Assembly (NCBI RefSeq): GCF_039851975.1
Contig: NZ_CP156660.1
Coordinates: 2,547,035-2,611,034 of the forward strand
DNA length: 64,000 bases
Source of the DNA: Desulfoscipio sp. XC116
Lineage (GTDB): Bacteria > Bacillota > Desulfotomaculia > Desulfotomaculales > Desulfallaceae
Reading direction: 5' to 3'
In this document: positions 25,896 to 35,900 of the stretch, piece by piece
How the letters are laid out: every line of letters starts with the position of its first letter
Numbering within the stretch: position 1 is the stretch's first letter
The notes under the pieces: generated by a model
Told to the model about the DNA's origin: nothing
Database searches by the model: none
Seen by the model: only the letters and a program-made list of their open reading frames with translations
Position numbers and translations under genes: made by a program

Positions 25896-26744
25896 TTATG
25901 TTAAGTCCAACCCCGCCAGGCCGGCGGCAGTGCGCCATGCAACGTCCTCCAGGGTATCCTGGTTCGGGCATACTCTTGCCACCTGCTCATATAACAGCCT
26001 TACCGGGTAAGCCATCCCCATGGGATAGTCGCTGCCGAACAACATGCGCTTGCTGTACTTTTCAATAATACGCTGCATACCATCAATATCCCTGCTGCCG
26101 GGAGAACAGAAAAAAAATGTATTGGTGGTATCAAGATAAAGATTGGGGTACTGTTCCATAATCCCGGGCCACTCTTCATAGGGCAGGTCGTCATATAACA
26201 GATGGGCCGCTATAATTTGCATCTTTGGATAATTTCGCAGCAAGGCTAAAAAATCCCCGGTAAGTGAGCCCTTGCCGTAAAAACGGGCAAAACCGGTATG
26301 TATATTCACCGGGCAGCCCCTGGCCTGCAAAATTTCATATATCTTCAGCATGCGTCTGTCTAAAATATCAAAATTCTGAATATACGGATGAAATTTAAAA
26401 CCTTTTAGCTTTAACCCATCCAATGCTTCATCTATAATCCGCTCTTTGTATTCATCCCCGGGGTGCAAAGAAGCAAAGGGTATAATCTCTGTATACCGAT
26501 CGGCCAGCTCCCGCTGCCAGCGGTTGATTTCCCGGCTTTCCCCGGGCTGCAGCGGATAAAAGTAATTAAAAAAATAATCGGCCCCGGCTTGTTTCATTTG
26601 TTCTAGAAGTTCGCCCGGACTAATATCCAGATCCAGCTGCTCATACTCCTTGACCATCCGCCTGATCCACTTGATTCCCCCCCTGATCCGGTACGGGGTC
26701 ATCAAATGCACATGAGCATCTATAAAATATTTCGGCGCCGCCAC
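25896..26744 (-). CDS. Metal-dependent amidohydrolase (Amidohydro_2-like)
   Basis: 282 residues; the TIM-barrel amidohydrolase pattern begins IDAHVHLM, with later HPYIQNFD, INIHTG-like NIHTGFARF, AAHLLYDDLP and FGSDYPMG, giving the His/His/His/Asp metal set. Related proteins are decarboxylases or hydrolases of aromatic or lactone compounds; the substrate here is unknown. GTG start with GGAGGAG 6 nt upstream. Confidence 0.78.
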   Translation of the reverse strand: MAAPKYFIDAHVHLMTPYRIRGGIKWIRRMVKEYEQLDLDISPGELLEQMKQAGADYFFNYFYPLQPGESREINRWQRELADRYTEIIPFASLHPGDEYKERIIDEALDGLKLKGFKFHPYIQNFDILDRRMLKIYEILQARGCPVNIHTGFARFYGKGSLTGDFLALLRNYPKMQIIAAHLLYDDLPYEEWPGIMEQYPNLYLDTTNTFFFCSPGSRDIDGMQRIIEKYSKRMLFGSDYPMGMAYPVRLLYEQVARVCPNQDTLEDVAWRTAAGLAGLDLT

Positions 26745-26875
26745 CTTTAGCTCCTCCTCTCTCTGCCAGCAGCAAACTATCAGTAAATTTAAAAAATTGA
26801 TAGCGCTTATAATAACTCGATAACAGTTCTACTTCCATATTACTCCTAATATTAAAAGGTTGAAAGCATTAGTTG

Positions 26876-26909
26876 TAAATAAAAAGGTGGGAATATGCTT
26901 TCCCCACCC
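26876..26909 (-). terminator. Terminator of the lipoprotein gene
   Basis: On the minus strand GGTGGGGAA pairs with TTCCCACC, followed by TTTTTATTT. Confidence 0.9.
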
Positions 26910-26926
26910 GTATCACTGCATGATTA

Positions 26927-27892
26927 TCAGTCAATGCCCAACTCTTCAAAACATTTTTTCCTATAGTTTTCCACCCCCGCAGTCAGCCGATCATTATTTT
27001 GTTCCGCCGTATCAAGCATTTCTTGAATAATCGCGGTTAATTGACTCGGTTCGCTTTCGGCCAGCACTTTGGCATAACTTAACCTGGCCTCGGGCGACAA
27101 CATTTTGTCTTCATAACTAAAAAGAGGAGTATTGTTGGCACCCAATAGAGCAAATTGAACATAGCGTTCATACAGCATTTGGACATCCGCCAGCTTTACC
27201 GAATCAAGATAAGTGTTTATAAACTTTTCCTGGTTTAAAGCCCTGGTTAATACCGTGTCCCAACCAATGACCAGTGCGGCATCCTTGGCGGGGGGATTAT
27301 CTGATTCCGCAGCCATTATATCAATATACGCTTTGATATCCGGTGTCACCCGAGAACTGTAATCCTGGTAGCACTGATAGTCAATAATGGGGTAAAACAT
27401 CCCCTCGGCCGTGTCCACTTTATAACCGGCATTTTTAGTCCGGGTCACCAGCTCTTTCAGCTCCTTGTCCTTTATAGCACCTGCGTCATTAATATCAACA
27501 CCGGGTTTGTATTCATCCATAAACTTTTGAGCAATAGTATTATTATCACTATACAACTCATCTGTTATTTGGGGTAAATAGTTTACCTGGGCTTTTTCCA
27601 GACCGACAACCATTTGTGAAGCGTTCTCAGGAGAAAGCTTGGCTATGTTGCTATCCACATATTTAATTATAGCTTGGATGTCGCCATTGTCTTTCACAAG
27701 CGCGTTAAAATCACTTATTACAGCCTTTTGCTCTTCCCCGCTTATACCGCCTTCTCCCGCAGTCCGACCCTGCTGACCCTGATTTGACTTGTTCGCACCC
27801 GAATCGGCCTGTTCTGTCGCGGAACAACCAATTAGCGATAAAGTAATGCACATTATAAATACCGCAGATAACATGATTTTTCTTATCGGCAT
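26927..27892 (-). CDS. Lipoprotein of unknown function
   Basis: 321 residues with a lipoprotein signal (LSLIGC, Cys23), then a Gly/Gln/Ser-rich linker (about 24-55) and a predominantly helical extracellular domain. No enzymatic motif. Clear GGGAGG 6 nt before the ATG and its own terminator. Single-gene unit. Confidence 0.75.
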   Translation of the reverse strand: MPIRKIMLSAVFIMCITLSLIGCSATEQADSGANKSNQGQQGRTAGEGGISGEEQKAVISDFNALVKDNGDIQAIIKYVDSNIAKLSPENASQMVVGLEKAQVNYLPQITDELYSDNNTIAQKFMDEYKPGVDINDAGAIKDKELKELVTRTKNAGYKVDTAEGMFYPIIDYQCYQDYSSRVTPDIKAYIDIMAAESDNPPAKDAALVIGWDTVLTRALNQEKFINTYLDSVKLADVQMLYERYVQFALLGANNTPLFSYEDKMLSPEARLSYAKVLAESEPSQLTAIIQEMLDTAEQNNDRLTAGVENYRKKCFEELGID

Positions 27893-28117
27893 GGCAATCC
27901 TCCCATAGTCAATTGTTAGCTTTGCGAATCAGATCCTGCTACAATCCAAAATCAAACAGGCTCTCACCCGGCGCTTAAATAGTATGACTTAAATTTAAGT
28001 AGGATTGTTCCCCAAAAAAATTATTACCTGCAATTGCCTGATATCGTCTAACATCGATATCTCTATATGCTTAACCCATCTTACCGGCGGCTATCGACAT
28101 TGAAATAGAATGCCCGG

Positions 28118-28243
28118 TTATTGGCTCTGCAAGAGCGGTAAGTGGATCATGAACTGTGTACCACAGCCCTCTTCGCTATCGGCTGTGATAGTGCCGCCCA
28201 ACCGCTGGACAGCTTCCCGGGCTACGGCGAGTCCATGGTTACA
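28118..28243 (-). pseudogene. C-terminal fragment of a sensor histidine kinase
   Basis: The last about 40 codons of a HATPase_c domain are readable on the minus strand: NHGLAVAREAVQRLGG, then ADSEEGCGTQFMIHLPL before TAA at 28118. This corresponds to the G2 box and final strands of the ATPase domain. Nothing upstream continues the kinase. It marks the left edge of a region rich in gene remnants. Confidence 0.75.
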
Positions 28244-28413
28244 GCATACCGTGCAGCTCAGTTAGATTATTTTTGTTTACAATATAAGATTTATGGGTCC
28301 GTATACTATCCGGCCTCTGAAGCTTTTCGGCTACTGTGTACAACCGACAACGGCGTCGACTTCCACCAAGAAGTCGGCGCCGCTGTACATTTCAGTATCG
28401 TAAGGTTCTTCAA

Positions 28414-28830
28414 TTATGGTATTCTTCTTATTTCGATTTGATACTCCGGATTTTTTATCGTTTTTTCGTATATCGCCGCTGTTCCGAAGAATTTTGCGAA
28501 CCTGCCGAGTCGCGTTCGTTCGTTTAATTGCATTCCTTTTGCTGGCGTATAGCCATATTTCCCCATAACATGTCGTACCATCCACCCCACGTTCCGACGG
28601 TGGGGGGCGTTCGCGTCCCCTGCTTCATGATTAAGTGGAAACAGTTTGCAATTGGCGAATTTTTCCTCCAACTCTGCTACCACTCCCGCCAAGGCCGGCA
28701 GGCCCATCTGTGTCGCGGACAACATCAGGTTTACATTTTCAGGTCGCGTTAGGAACTCCATGGCCGCCTCGCTGTCTTGATTTTTAGGAATCGAACTGTT
28801 TTTGAAAAACTCGCTTGTGATGGTTTTCAT
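28414..28830 (-). CDS. Unknown soluble protein
   Basis: 138 residues, basic C-terminal half (RRNVGWMVRHVMGKYGY, KGMQLNERTRLGRFAKFF). No family recognised. A near-consensus promoter lies upstream and GAGGTG precedes the ATG. It could be intact or slightly truncated at the 3' end, since another minus-strand frame stays open past its stop. Confidence 0.5.
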   Translation of the reverse strand: MKTITSEFFKNSSIPKNQDSEAAMEFLTRPENVNLMLSATQMGLPALAGVVAELEEKFANCKLFPLNHEAGDANAPHRRNVGWMVRHVMGKYGYTPAKGMQLNERTRLGRFAKFFGTAAIYEKTIKNPEYQIEIRRIP

Positions 28831-28874
28831 ATCGGTGCACCTCTTTCATCTATAATACATATTGCATTATAGTT

Positions 28875-28903
28875 AGTATATCAGAAATCCTTCAGTGTGT
28901 CAA
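28875..28903 (-). promoter_or_regulatory. Strong sigma-A promoter
   Basis: On the minus strand TTGACA (28903-28898), 17-nt spacer, TATACT (28880-28875), about 45 nt before the ATG of the 138-aa gene. Confidence 0.8.
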
Positions 28904-29248
28904 CACTATATCGCATTTTGTCGTATAGATTTTATTGCTTATTTCTGGTCCCACACTGTATGAACGAATTAGACCGACACTTTTCACTTGAAACAAGGGA
29001 GCGAGCCTTAGTTTGTGCGTTTTGTCGGCATTAGAAATTAAGCGGCATTAATAATGCACTTTGCGAAAAAGAATAGCAACACATGTTTAAAAATTTCGCG
29101 ATCGTTGATTACCATTGATGATCAATAATTGCGGAACAATTATTGTAATTTTGCCGTCAATATTATAAAATACAATTTGCCGCATTACCAAATTTTGTCG
29201 TAGAGGGGGTGGCAGGGTACCTGCCCCTGGTAAAATGAGGTGTTTTAT
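28904..29248. other. Gene-free stretch with two inverted repeats
   Basis: Low-GC. CAATAATTG/CAATTATTG arms (29123-29131, 29137-29145) form a 9-bp stem. GGCAGG-GTA-CCTGCC lies at about 29211-29225, just before the next gene. No coding sequence was recognised. Confidence 0.5.
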
Positions 29249-29506
29249 TTGAACTACTTGGAATTTATTTTACTTAATTCAATTATTACTTCCATAGCAT
29301 TTTTTATCGGATATAAATTTAGACCGCTCATAACGAAGAAAAAAAGATTATTCACAGGATTTGCCGTAGCTTTTACTATCTTAACGATACTGTTAAGCGT
29401 AGATTTGTTAATGCCAACAATTAATATTTCTAAGACCGGTATTGCAACTGCTATTGCTGTGGGCTTACCCCTTGGTTTGGCTGGGCCGCCTTATGACCCT
29501 AATTAA
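29249..29506 (+). CDS. Small membrane protein, unknown
   Basis: 85 residues with three hydrophobic segments (about 5-22, 35-55 and 60-80). TTG at 29249 chosen because TGAGG lies 8 nt before it; a GTG three codons earlier overlaps that site. It lies 44 nt upstream of the 422-residue gene and may be cotranscribed with it. Confidence 0.55.
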   Translation: MNYLEFILLNSIITSIAFFIGYKFRPLITKKKRLFTGFAVAFTILTILLSVDLLMPTINISKTGIATAIAVGLPLGLAGPPYDPN

Positions 29507-29550
29507 CGAGCTGCACTCCGGATAATAACATTCAAAAGCGAGGTTTGTCT

Positions 29551-30819
29551 ATGGATATAAGGATAAAGGAATTAATTGATTTAACAAAAGCAAAATTTGG
29601 TTTAGACGACTATTATTTACATACACACAGACTTCGCCGCTCCATAAATATCTATAACAACCCGGTCTATACCTTATGCATGGAATGGTTTCCCGGCCAT
29701 GCCACCAAACAAGAGAATGATGATTATAATCCAGCAGGCACGGCCGTCGTAGATATAGACATAAACAGTCGTCAATTTAAGAGTATTATTTTTGTCGGTG
29801 GTAAGTCTTTTGCGAATGGGATCGTGTTTCCAAACAGCAATACCAATGCCCTCATAAAATGGATTGAGCAGGAAACAGGGTTGGCGTATGGGGAGCAATT
29901 TCAATTGGTAAGGGAAAAGAAAGGAGAGCTGTTTTTTCAAGAGCGCATTTATGGTATTGCGGCTTCACCTGCCGGATATATTGAAATTAACCTTGACCAA
30001 GAGGGCAAGCTCACTTTATTTTCGGTAAATGGTCATTTCCCGTCTAAAGACCTAATAATAAAAGAGACATATTCCCTGACCCTTGAGAAAGTAGAGCAAT
30101 TGACGAAGGAGCAGTTAAAATTCGTAGAATTACCTTCGTTGGAGAAAAAACGGTTTATACCCGTTTATGCCATTGAGGAAATTTTTGTTACCAATGATCA
30201 AACATCTACTATTCCCTTTAAACTTAATACAGATATTAAGTCGGACTTAACAATTGAAAAAGTAATGCGTTGGAAAACACCGGTCAATAAACCATTTAAA
30301 AGAACAGAAATTAGTTTTATTGAGGATGTAAAACCTGATCAGACATTTTTATGCGAGTCACACCCGGACACACTTCCGATAACTCCAATAGAGCAAGACC
30401 AGTGTATCATGGCCGTTGAAAACTTTTTACGTCAAGTGTTTCCACAAGACACAGGAAAATGGATTCTCAAGACACTGCATCGTGAGAATGGATATATTCA
30501 TGCACTATTAAAGCAAAACAAAACGGACAACTGTGTGTTTCAGCGAAAACTAATTATCTTTCTCGATGCGATTAATATTCAAGTATTGAATTATATGGAT
30601 ACCAAGCCTTTCCTGGAAATTTTTAAAGACTTTGAGAAACCGGAAAAAACAACGCTGAATAAAGACGAGGCATACGAAAAAATTCGTGCTTTAATTGAGT
30701 TAACGCCTGTCTATGTATATAATTTTAAGCAAAAAAAATATAGCCTTTGTGGCAAAATCGATTGTCATTATGGCGTTCATGCAGCCAGAGGCCAAGCGGT
30801 TTTATTGGATGACCTGTAA
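29551..30819 (+). CDS. Uncharacterised protein, Bacillus YcdB/YcdC (DUF4901)-like
   Basis: 422 residues, cytosolic by sequence (no signal). The first 100 residues read IKELIDLTKAKFGLDDYYLHTH ... YTLCMEWFPGH, with repeated beta-strand/turn patterns typical of PepSY/YcdB-like domains appearing twice. Assignment to the DUF4901/YcdB group is by recollection of family patterns only. Lower GC than the flanking phn and housekeeping genes fits acquisition by transfer. Confidence 0.5.
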   Translation: MDIRIKELIDLTKAKFGLDDYYLHTHRLRRSINIYNNPVYTLCMEWFPGHATKQENDDYNPAGTAVVDIDINSRQFKSIIFVGGKSFANGIVFPNSNTNALIKWIEQETGLAYGEQFQLVREKKGELFFQERIYGIAASPAGYIEINLDQEGKLTLFSVNGHFPSKDLIIKETYSLTLEKVEQLTKEQLKFVELPSLEKKRFIPVYAIEEIFVTNDQTSTIPFKLNTDIKSDLTIEKVMRWKTPVNKPFKRTEISFIEDVKPDQTFLCESHPDTLPITPIEQDQCIMAVENFLRQVFPQDTGKWILKTLHRENGYIHALLKQNKTDNCVFQRKLIIFLDAINIQVLNYMDTKPFLEIFKDFEKPEKTTLNKDEAYEKIRALIELTPVYVYNFKQKKYSLCGKIDCHYGVHAARGQAVLLDDL

Positions 30820-31060
30820 TTTCACATCGTATCAGCGCTTAACAATTGTTCTATAGTCTTTTTTAAATCTGGCGGAGTACCGGGACTTTAGGCATTTAAA
30901 TCATCCATCAGCTCACCAGCATCTACAACTTCTGCGGGAAGTTGGGTGCAGAGTACATGAAGTATTATGGGTTTCATATATGCAGGCCGGTTTTTATGCT
31001 ATAAAGCTATAATATCAATTCTACTTTATATTGGTAAGAATAGTGTTTCACTGTAAGAAA
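30820..31060. other. Intergenic, nothing recognised
   Basis: AT-rich spacer between convergent genes; no clear terminator or gene. Confidence 0.3.
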
Positions 31061-31369
31061 CTAAAAGAAATCTGTTTTTTTTAATGACCTAGTGACTAGC
31101 ATCCTTACTAATGCGCTTTTGCTGAGACCATTTTCCCTTGCTATTTTGGAAATCTGTTCGTTCTCTCTTTCAGTTAGCCGTATGGTTATTACTTCGGTTT
31201 TCTGCTCAGGTATTAAAAGTTTTTTCTCTTCTAAATTATCCAGAGGATTGTACTTGCCTTTATCGTACCTTTGAGATTCTGCTAACAATTCCTTTTTCGT
31301 GACCTGACCAAGGCTTGACACATCTTTAACAGTTTTAATATTAATTTTTCTTCTTTGAGTTTTACTCAT
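31061..31369 (-). CDS. BrnA-like antitoxin (ribbon-helix-helix)
   Basis: 102 residues from the ATG that overlaps the toxin stop by 8 nt (ATGAGTAA). The C-terminal 45 residues (EVITIRLTERENEQISKIARENGLSKSALVRMLV) have the beta-strand plus two-helix pattern of ribbon-helix-helix DNA-binding proteins. The N-terminal part is charged and would wrap the toxin. Antitoxin second in the operon is the BrnTA order. The pairing is inference from layout and fold. Confidence 0.55.
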   Translation of the reverse strand: MSKTQRRKINIKTVKDVSSLGQVTKKELLAESQRYDKGKYNPLDNLEEKKLLIPEQKTEVITIRLTERENEQISKIARENGLSKSALVRMLVTRSLKKTDFF

Positions 31370-31727
31370 TTTCACGTAACACCTTACTTTCTTGACGATA
31401 TATTTTTTCAAGAGCGGAGTCTGCCCAATAGGCAGTGATTATATAGAGATTTCCGTCAGAGAACAGCCGACCTATAATAAACAGGACACGGCCTTCCTCT
31501 GTTTCGCCCAGTATTTCAAATACCTTGCCCTTTGATTTTCCTTTTGGGGCAGGTGATGTTTGTTTGGGTTTTAATACAACCAGATATGAGTCCCCTAAAG
31601 CATCTGATAGATCTTCCTTGTATACTTTATGCTTATTGTTTAACTTAATCTCAATGTCCTCATCTAGAATAATTGTTTCATTAAAGCATTTTATAAATTC
31701 TGAACTAACAGTTCGTTTTAATATCAA
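31362..31727 (-). CDS. BrnT-like toxin candidate
   Basis: 121 residues. The stretch VFEILGETEEGRVLFIIGRLFSDGNLYIITAYWADSALEKIYRQE has the strand order of BrnT/RelE-like ribonuclease toxins (beta hairpin with GR-x-LF, then ITAYWA where BrnT has ISAR-x-A). The N-terminal half is less conserved. BrnT normally has about 90 residues, so this is a long form. A tandem operator-like element lies upstream. Confidence 0.5.
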   Translation of the reverse strand: MILKRTVSSEFIKCFNETIILDEDIEIKLNNKHKVYKEDLSDALGDSYLVVLKPKQTSPAPKGKSKGKVFEILGETEEGRVLFIIGRLFSDGNLYIITAYWADSALEKIYRQESKVLRENE

Positions 31728-31749
31728 ACGATTTCACCTACTTGCCATC

Positions 31750-31788
31750 AATGTATTACATTGTGGGCAAATGTATTACAAACTAATG
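31750..31788 (-). promoter_or_regulatory. Candidate toxin-antitoxin operator
   Basis: ATGTATTACA occurs at 31751-31760 and again at 31771-31780, exactly 20 bp apart (two helical turns). The first sits in a 13-bp palindrome AATGTATTACATT, and a half site ATGTAAT follows at 31786. Such phased sites fit cooperative binding by a ribbon-helix-helix antitoxin. Confidence 0.55.
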
Positions 31789-31799
31789 TAATTATATAA

Positions 31800-32066
31800 C
31801 ATCATAGCCTTGACTGCAAGTCGGCACTTGCATTGAATAAGGTGCTCGCAGTTTTTTTAACCGGGAGGCGGATTAATTGCTTAGATTAGGTGCTTCCTTT
31901 TGGGGAAGGAGGGAGATTCCGGCAACCACTTATTTCAGGCCCCGGCATATCGGTTAAGCAATACCATCTGCATGAAAACGGGCTGTCCGTTATTGAAAAT
32001 CCGAAGCCGAATAAAGGGCATTATGGAACATGGTTGGGCGATAAAAACCTCTCTCCTTTCAGGAAA
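31800..32066. other. Remnant-like sequence upstream of the regulator repeat
   Basis: One plus-strand frame reads like coding sequence (GISVKQYHLHENGLSVIENP, WLGDKNLSPF) but has no start, ribosome site or recognised family. Probably debris of a gene. Confidence 0.3.
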
Positions 32067-32235
32067 GTTAAGCTTATAAGGTTTGATTTTCCCCTTTTAC
32101 ATCAAGCTCGGAAAATCCAGAAACCCTGTAGCTTTATAATTCCGGTGGAGCATTACAATCTTCATTTATATGAAGTATAGTAATTTAGAAAACAATTTTA
32201 TATATATGGGTGATTTCATGGACTGCATCACAATA
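32067..32235 (+). repeat. Regulator promoter block, copy 1 (partner 36254-36420)
   Basis: About 167 bp nearly identical to 36254-36420: promoter, untranslated leader and first six codons (ATGGACTGCATCACAATA) of the HTH-PAS-AraC regulator. It includes the CTTCAT-N4-ATGAAG palindrome and TATAGT -10 box. Confidence 0.9.
32160..32181 (+). promoter_or_regulatory. Palindrome plus -10 box before regulator copy 1
   Basis: CTTCATTTATATGAAG directly abuts TATAGT. The same arrangement with 11-bp arm spacing recurs before copies 2 and 3. Confidence 0.6.
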
Positions 32236-32329
32236 GCGGTGTGAATTACAACGGCAATTTGAAAAAAAATTTAAAGATACGTTAGGAATGACTCCCGCCC
32301 AATACCGGGCAACGATGGCCCAAAAATAA
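32218..32329 (+). pseudogene. HTH-PAS-AraC regulator, internally deleted
   Basis: The first six codons of the regulator run straight into its last about 31 codons (GVNYNGNLKKKFKDTLGM ... QYRATMAQK, stop 32327-32329), in a different frame. About 270 internal codons are gone, but both the promoter and the terminator (32346-32378) remain. Confidence 0.8.
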
Positions 32330-32343
32330 AAAAATGAGTAATT

Positions 32344-32380
32344 GACTTCCGTGTGATGGTTTCGGAGGTCTTTTTTTATT
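32344..32380 (+). terminator. Terminator after deleted regulator
   Basis: GACTTCCG/CGGAGGTC stem followed by seven Ts; same hairpin as after the intact regulator at 37963. Confidence 0.88.
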
Positions 32381-32578
32381 TACAACATAGCACCCAGCGG
32401 CGTAAATATAGCACTGGAATGAATATCCCGCTTACCATCATTTACATATAATCGGAAAAAACTGACCGATATACCGCTGATTTGTCTAAGGGTAAACACA
32501 GCCTTATAAACCGAATTACCGACGCAAACCTTCAAATCCTTGACGCTACGGGGAATGTGTTCATGGGGAAAACAACCT
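32381..32578. other. Spacer before the adhesin leader block
   Basis: No recognised gene. A plus-strand frame is open from 32482 through the leader block but has no ribosome site. Confidence 0.3.
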
Positions 32579-32991
32579 TTTTAGCAAATCTATCCGATCC
32601 GATGGAAATGTTCACGAGCGATAGATCAGGCAGAAAGATATTATCCTCTGAGTATAGGGAGGCTATTTTTTTCCCATTACCCAAGATGAGGGACAAACCA
32701 CCAGGGGAGCAGTGGAATTATGATCAAAACGAATAATGAGGAGGAAAAGCCATGCAAAAAAACAAAATAATTTTGGCTCTTTTACTTGTCGCAGCCTTAA
32801 CCATTGCGCAACTGCCCGTGACGGCGCTGGCGGCCAGTGCGGGCGAGCCCGCACTGGATAGTGGTACTAATAGTGAAGGCGGCGAGATCATCGCCTTCTA
32901 CACGCTGCCGGAGGAAACGGCAAACCAAACGGTAGCTTTAGGCACCTCTCTGGAGGATTTGAATTTGCCGAACACCTTAAACGCAACGCCG
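32579..32991 (+). repeat. Adhesin 5' block, copy 1 (partner about 38747-39150)
   Basis: Nearly identical to the other copy from TTAGCAAATCTATCCGATCC through the ribosome site GAGGAGG and the first about 75 codons, apart from a 30-bp insertion in the coding part of this copy and a 33-bp insertion before the ribosome site of the other. The non-coding part is also an open frame in both copies (FTSDRSGRKILSSEYREA), so it may have been coding once. Confidence 0.85.
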
Positions 32992-35900
32992 CTCTTAACA
33001 GGCGGTCTAAACGGCTCCGGCGAAAATCTATTGGTCAATCCCGATGCGGAATCCGGCGACAGCGATGTTGGCTGGCAGAATGAGCGCGGGCCGGTGATGG
33101 GGAATTCCGGCGGAGGAAGAACCGGGAATTATTTTCAAATCCGGGCGCAGGGGCATGTATCAACGAATTCAATCTACTATCAGGATGTGGATATCAGTAG
33201 CCTGGGGGCCCAAATCGATGCCGGCTTAATCATGATCAGTCTGAACGGATATTTTTTCAAGGAAGGAAATGAAGAGACGGATCAAACGAAAATCCGCCTT
33301 GAGATGCTGGACGCGGATAGCGACTTGGTTGCCGGCCCCTTTGAGCGCAGCTGCTCCACGGAAGGAGGCTGGCCAGCACAATGGGAAGCGTTTGCGATTA
33401 GTGAAGGCGCGGTTTCCGGCACCAGAACGCTTCGTGTAACGATGGATGCCTATGTCAACGGCGGAGGTGTGAATATTACCTATCCAGGCGGGCCCTTTAG
33501 TCCACCACATTATGAGACGATCTATCACCATGCCGGCTTCGACGACATGTCCCTCACCGCCGTGGAGGACACAAGCGAGGCGCCCGTTGTTTCCACAATA
33601 GCCAGCCAGGTGACCGATTCGGGGAGCACGTTGGGGCCGCTCGGCTTTACGGTCAGCGATACGGATACAAATCTGAGCAGCCTCACAGTATCGGCATATT
33701 CATCGAATCAGACGCTGATCCCCGATGCGAACATCGAGGTTAGTCTGAGCGGGGCTAATGGCGCAATCCGCCTAAGATCGGTGGAATACGAGATTGGCGA
33801 AGCGGATGTGACGATCGCCGTTTCCGACGGAAACAAGACCACGCGCATGCGTTTCCGGGTCACCGTATATCCGGCCATTCAAATTGGAAGCAACATCGTG
33901 ATCAACGGCGATGGAACGTCCATAACGGGTTGGACAAACCCGGAGGGCCGTTTCTATTCCGACGGTGTTAAGTTTATCGTAGGAACAGTAAGTTCCACGG
34001 AATATTTCATGTACCAGGATATCGATGTCACACGCTTTAGCAACATATTTGATAAGGGGATGTCCCGCTTTACCGCCTCATGCGATGCCACGCAGGGAGG
34101 AAAAATGATCATATCCGGTCTTGCCGCAAACGGAAGCACGCTGTGGACAAAAACAAGCGGCAGTCTGATTGACGCAGGCACGCGCAAAATCCGTGTTTCG
34201 ATCGGAGGGCCAATAGGCGCAACGGTAGACAATGTCAGCGTAATCCTGCAAAACACCCTGCCCACCCTCAAAAGCGGTGTCCCGACGGAAGCTTCGGCGA
34301 GCGTGACATACGGCGATACGTATACCCTTGACTTATCTGATATTTTCACCGACGCCGAAGGCGGCCCGCTGAACTACAAGGTGTCGTTAAACAGCGCGGC
34401 GGCTGTTGACATACCTTCATCACTTTATAGTTATACGCCTGCAAAGGCGGGTATAACAACGCATAAATTTCTCGCATACGACAACTACAACGGATATACA
34501 GACGATAACAACAGATATAAAGTAACCTTGACGGCGAACAAAAAAACACCCACGGCGGCTGATTTGACCTATAGCCTTGACAATAAAACCTATAACGGAT
34601 TGGCGCAGTCTCTAAACGTGACCGGTCCTGCAGGGCTTGGCACGATGACGGTCAAATATAACGGCAGCGCTGCTGCTCCCAAAGACGCCGCTACTTACGC
34701 CGTCACGGTGAGCATAGCGGAGGGCACAAACTATGCTGCGACAACCGCAGATATTACCCTTGGTGATTACACCATCGCTAAGGCGCCGCTGACCATTACC
34801 GGCGGGGCAGCGGCAGCGAAAACCTACGACGGTACGACAAGCGCCGCGCTAAGCGCCATTACCTTCGGCGGACTGCAAAACAGCGAAACGCTGGCTATCG
34901 GTACCGACTACACCGTAAACGAAGCTGCGTTTGACAGCGCGGACGCGGGCAGCGGCAAGACCGTAACCGGCACGGTGGCGCTTACCGATTCGGGAACAGC
35001 CGGGAATTATCTCCTGAGCAGCACCGGCTTAAACCTAACGGGACAGAGCATCAGCAAGGCCACCGCGCCAACAGGCGTCGATCAGATGTTAGAAGTGGTC
35101 AAGAATCATTCGCAGGACTACGCCTTCGACCTGACCACCCTACTGCCGGCCATCAGCAGTCCGAAGTCCTTGGGGACGGTGACATACGTTCCTTCGATTA
35201 CCGCCAACAGCGACGGTGTACTGAGTTTGCTCAATTATACCTCCGGCAATACGCTGACCATTCCGGTGAACCCGGTAGCCGCCGCGGATAAAACCGCCAC
35301 CATTAAGGTAACGGTAAAAAGCACGAACTATGCGGATTTCGACACGGTTATCACCGTAAAGACCATTGATGCCGATACTACAGCCCCCACCCTCACCGGC
35401 CCGACGGCCATGACGCTGGCGGAAGGCTACAGCGCCACCTCCACCGGGGACTACACCATTACGGGCACGGAGCCGGTGGAGGTAACCAAGACCTCCGGGG
35501 ACAGCAAAATCACATGGAACGATGCGACAAAGAAGCTGGACATCGCGGCGGGACTCACGCCAGGCAGCTATCCGGTTATCCTGACAGCAAGCAACGGCAC
35601 CTCGCCCGACGCTACGCTAACCTTCACCCTGACAGTGAGTTCAGTTGACGAGGACGGCTGCCTGGTAACATACAAGGGGGCGCAAGCGAGACATAACGGG
35701 GACACAAATACCTATGATATTCGTTTTATCGCCATTATCAATACCCTGAACGCCAAGGAAGTCGGCTTTGTTTTCTCAAAAACCCAGGCAATCCCCACCA
35801 GGGAGAATGCTTTCGTGAAAGCGACCTCGACGGTATATGAGGAGATAACAGCATCAGGTTCGCCCGTAACGGCGGCAAGCCTGGGAGGACAGTATATCAT

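Noticed and set aside
28331-28585. Minus-strand 84-residue frame
   Set aside because: Overlaps the promoter-proximal 138-residue gene in another frame, without start context or a recognisable family.
31800-32066. CRISPR or tRNA in low-GC spacers
   Set aside because: No regularly spaced repeats or cloverleaf were found here or elsewhere in the window.
32580-32730. Cyclic-di-GMP riboswitch before the surface-protein gene
   Set aside because: A GGGACAAACCACC stretch superficially resembles the GEMM core, but the matching tetraloop-receptor and second conserved stem are missing.
32482-32736. 84-residue plus-strand gene
   Set aside because: No ribosome site, and its left half is not shared with the second copy; only the right half is conserved as the adhesin 5' block.
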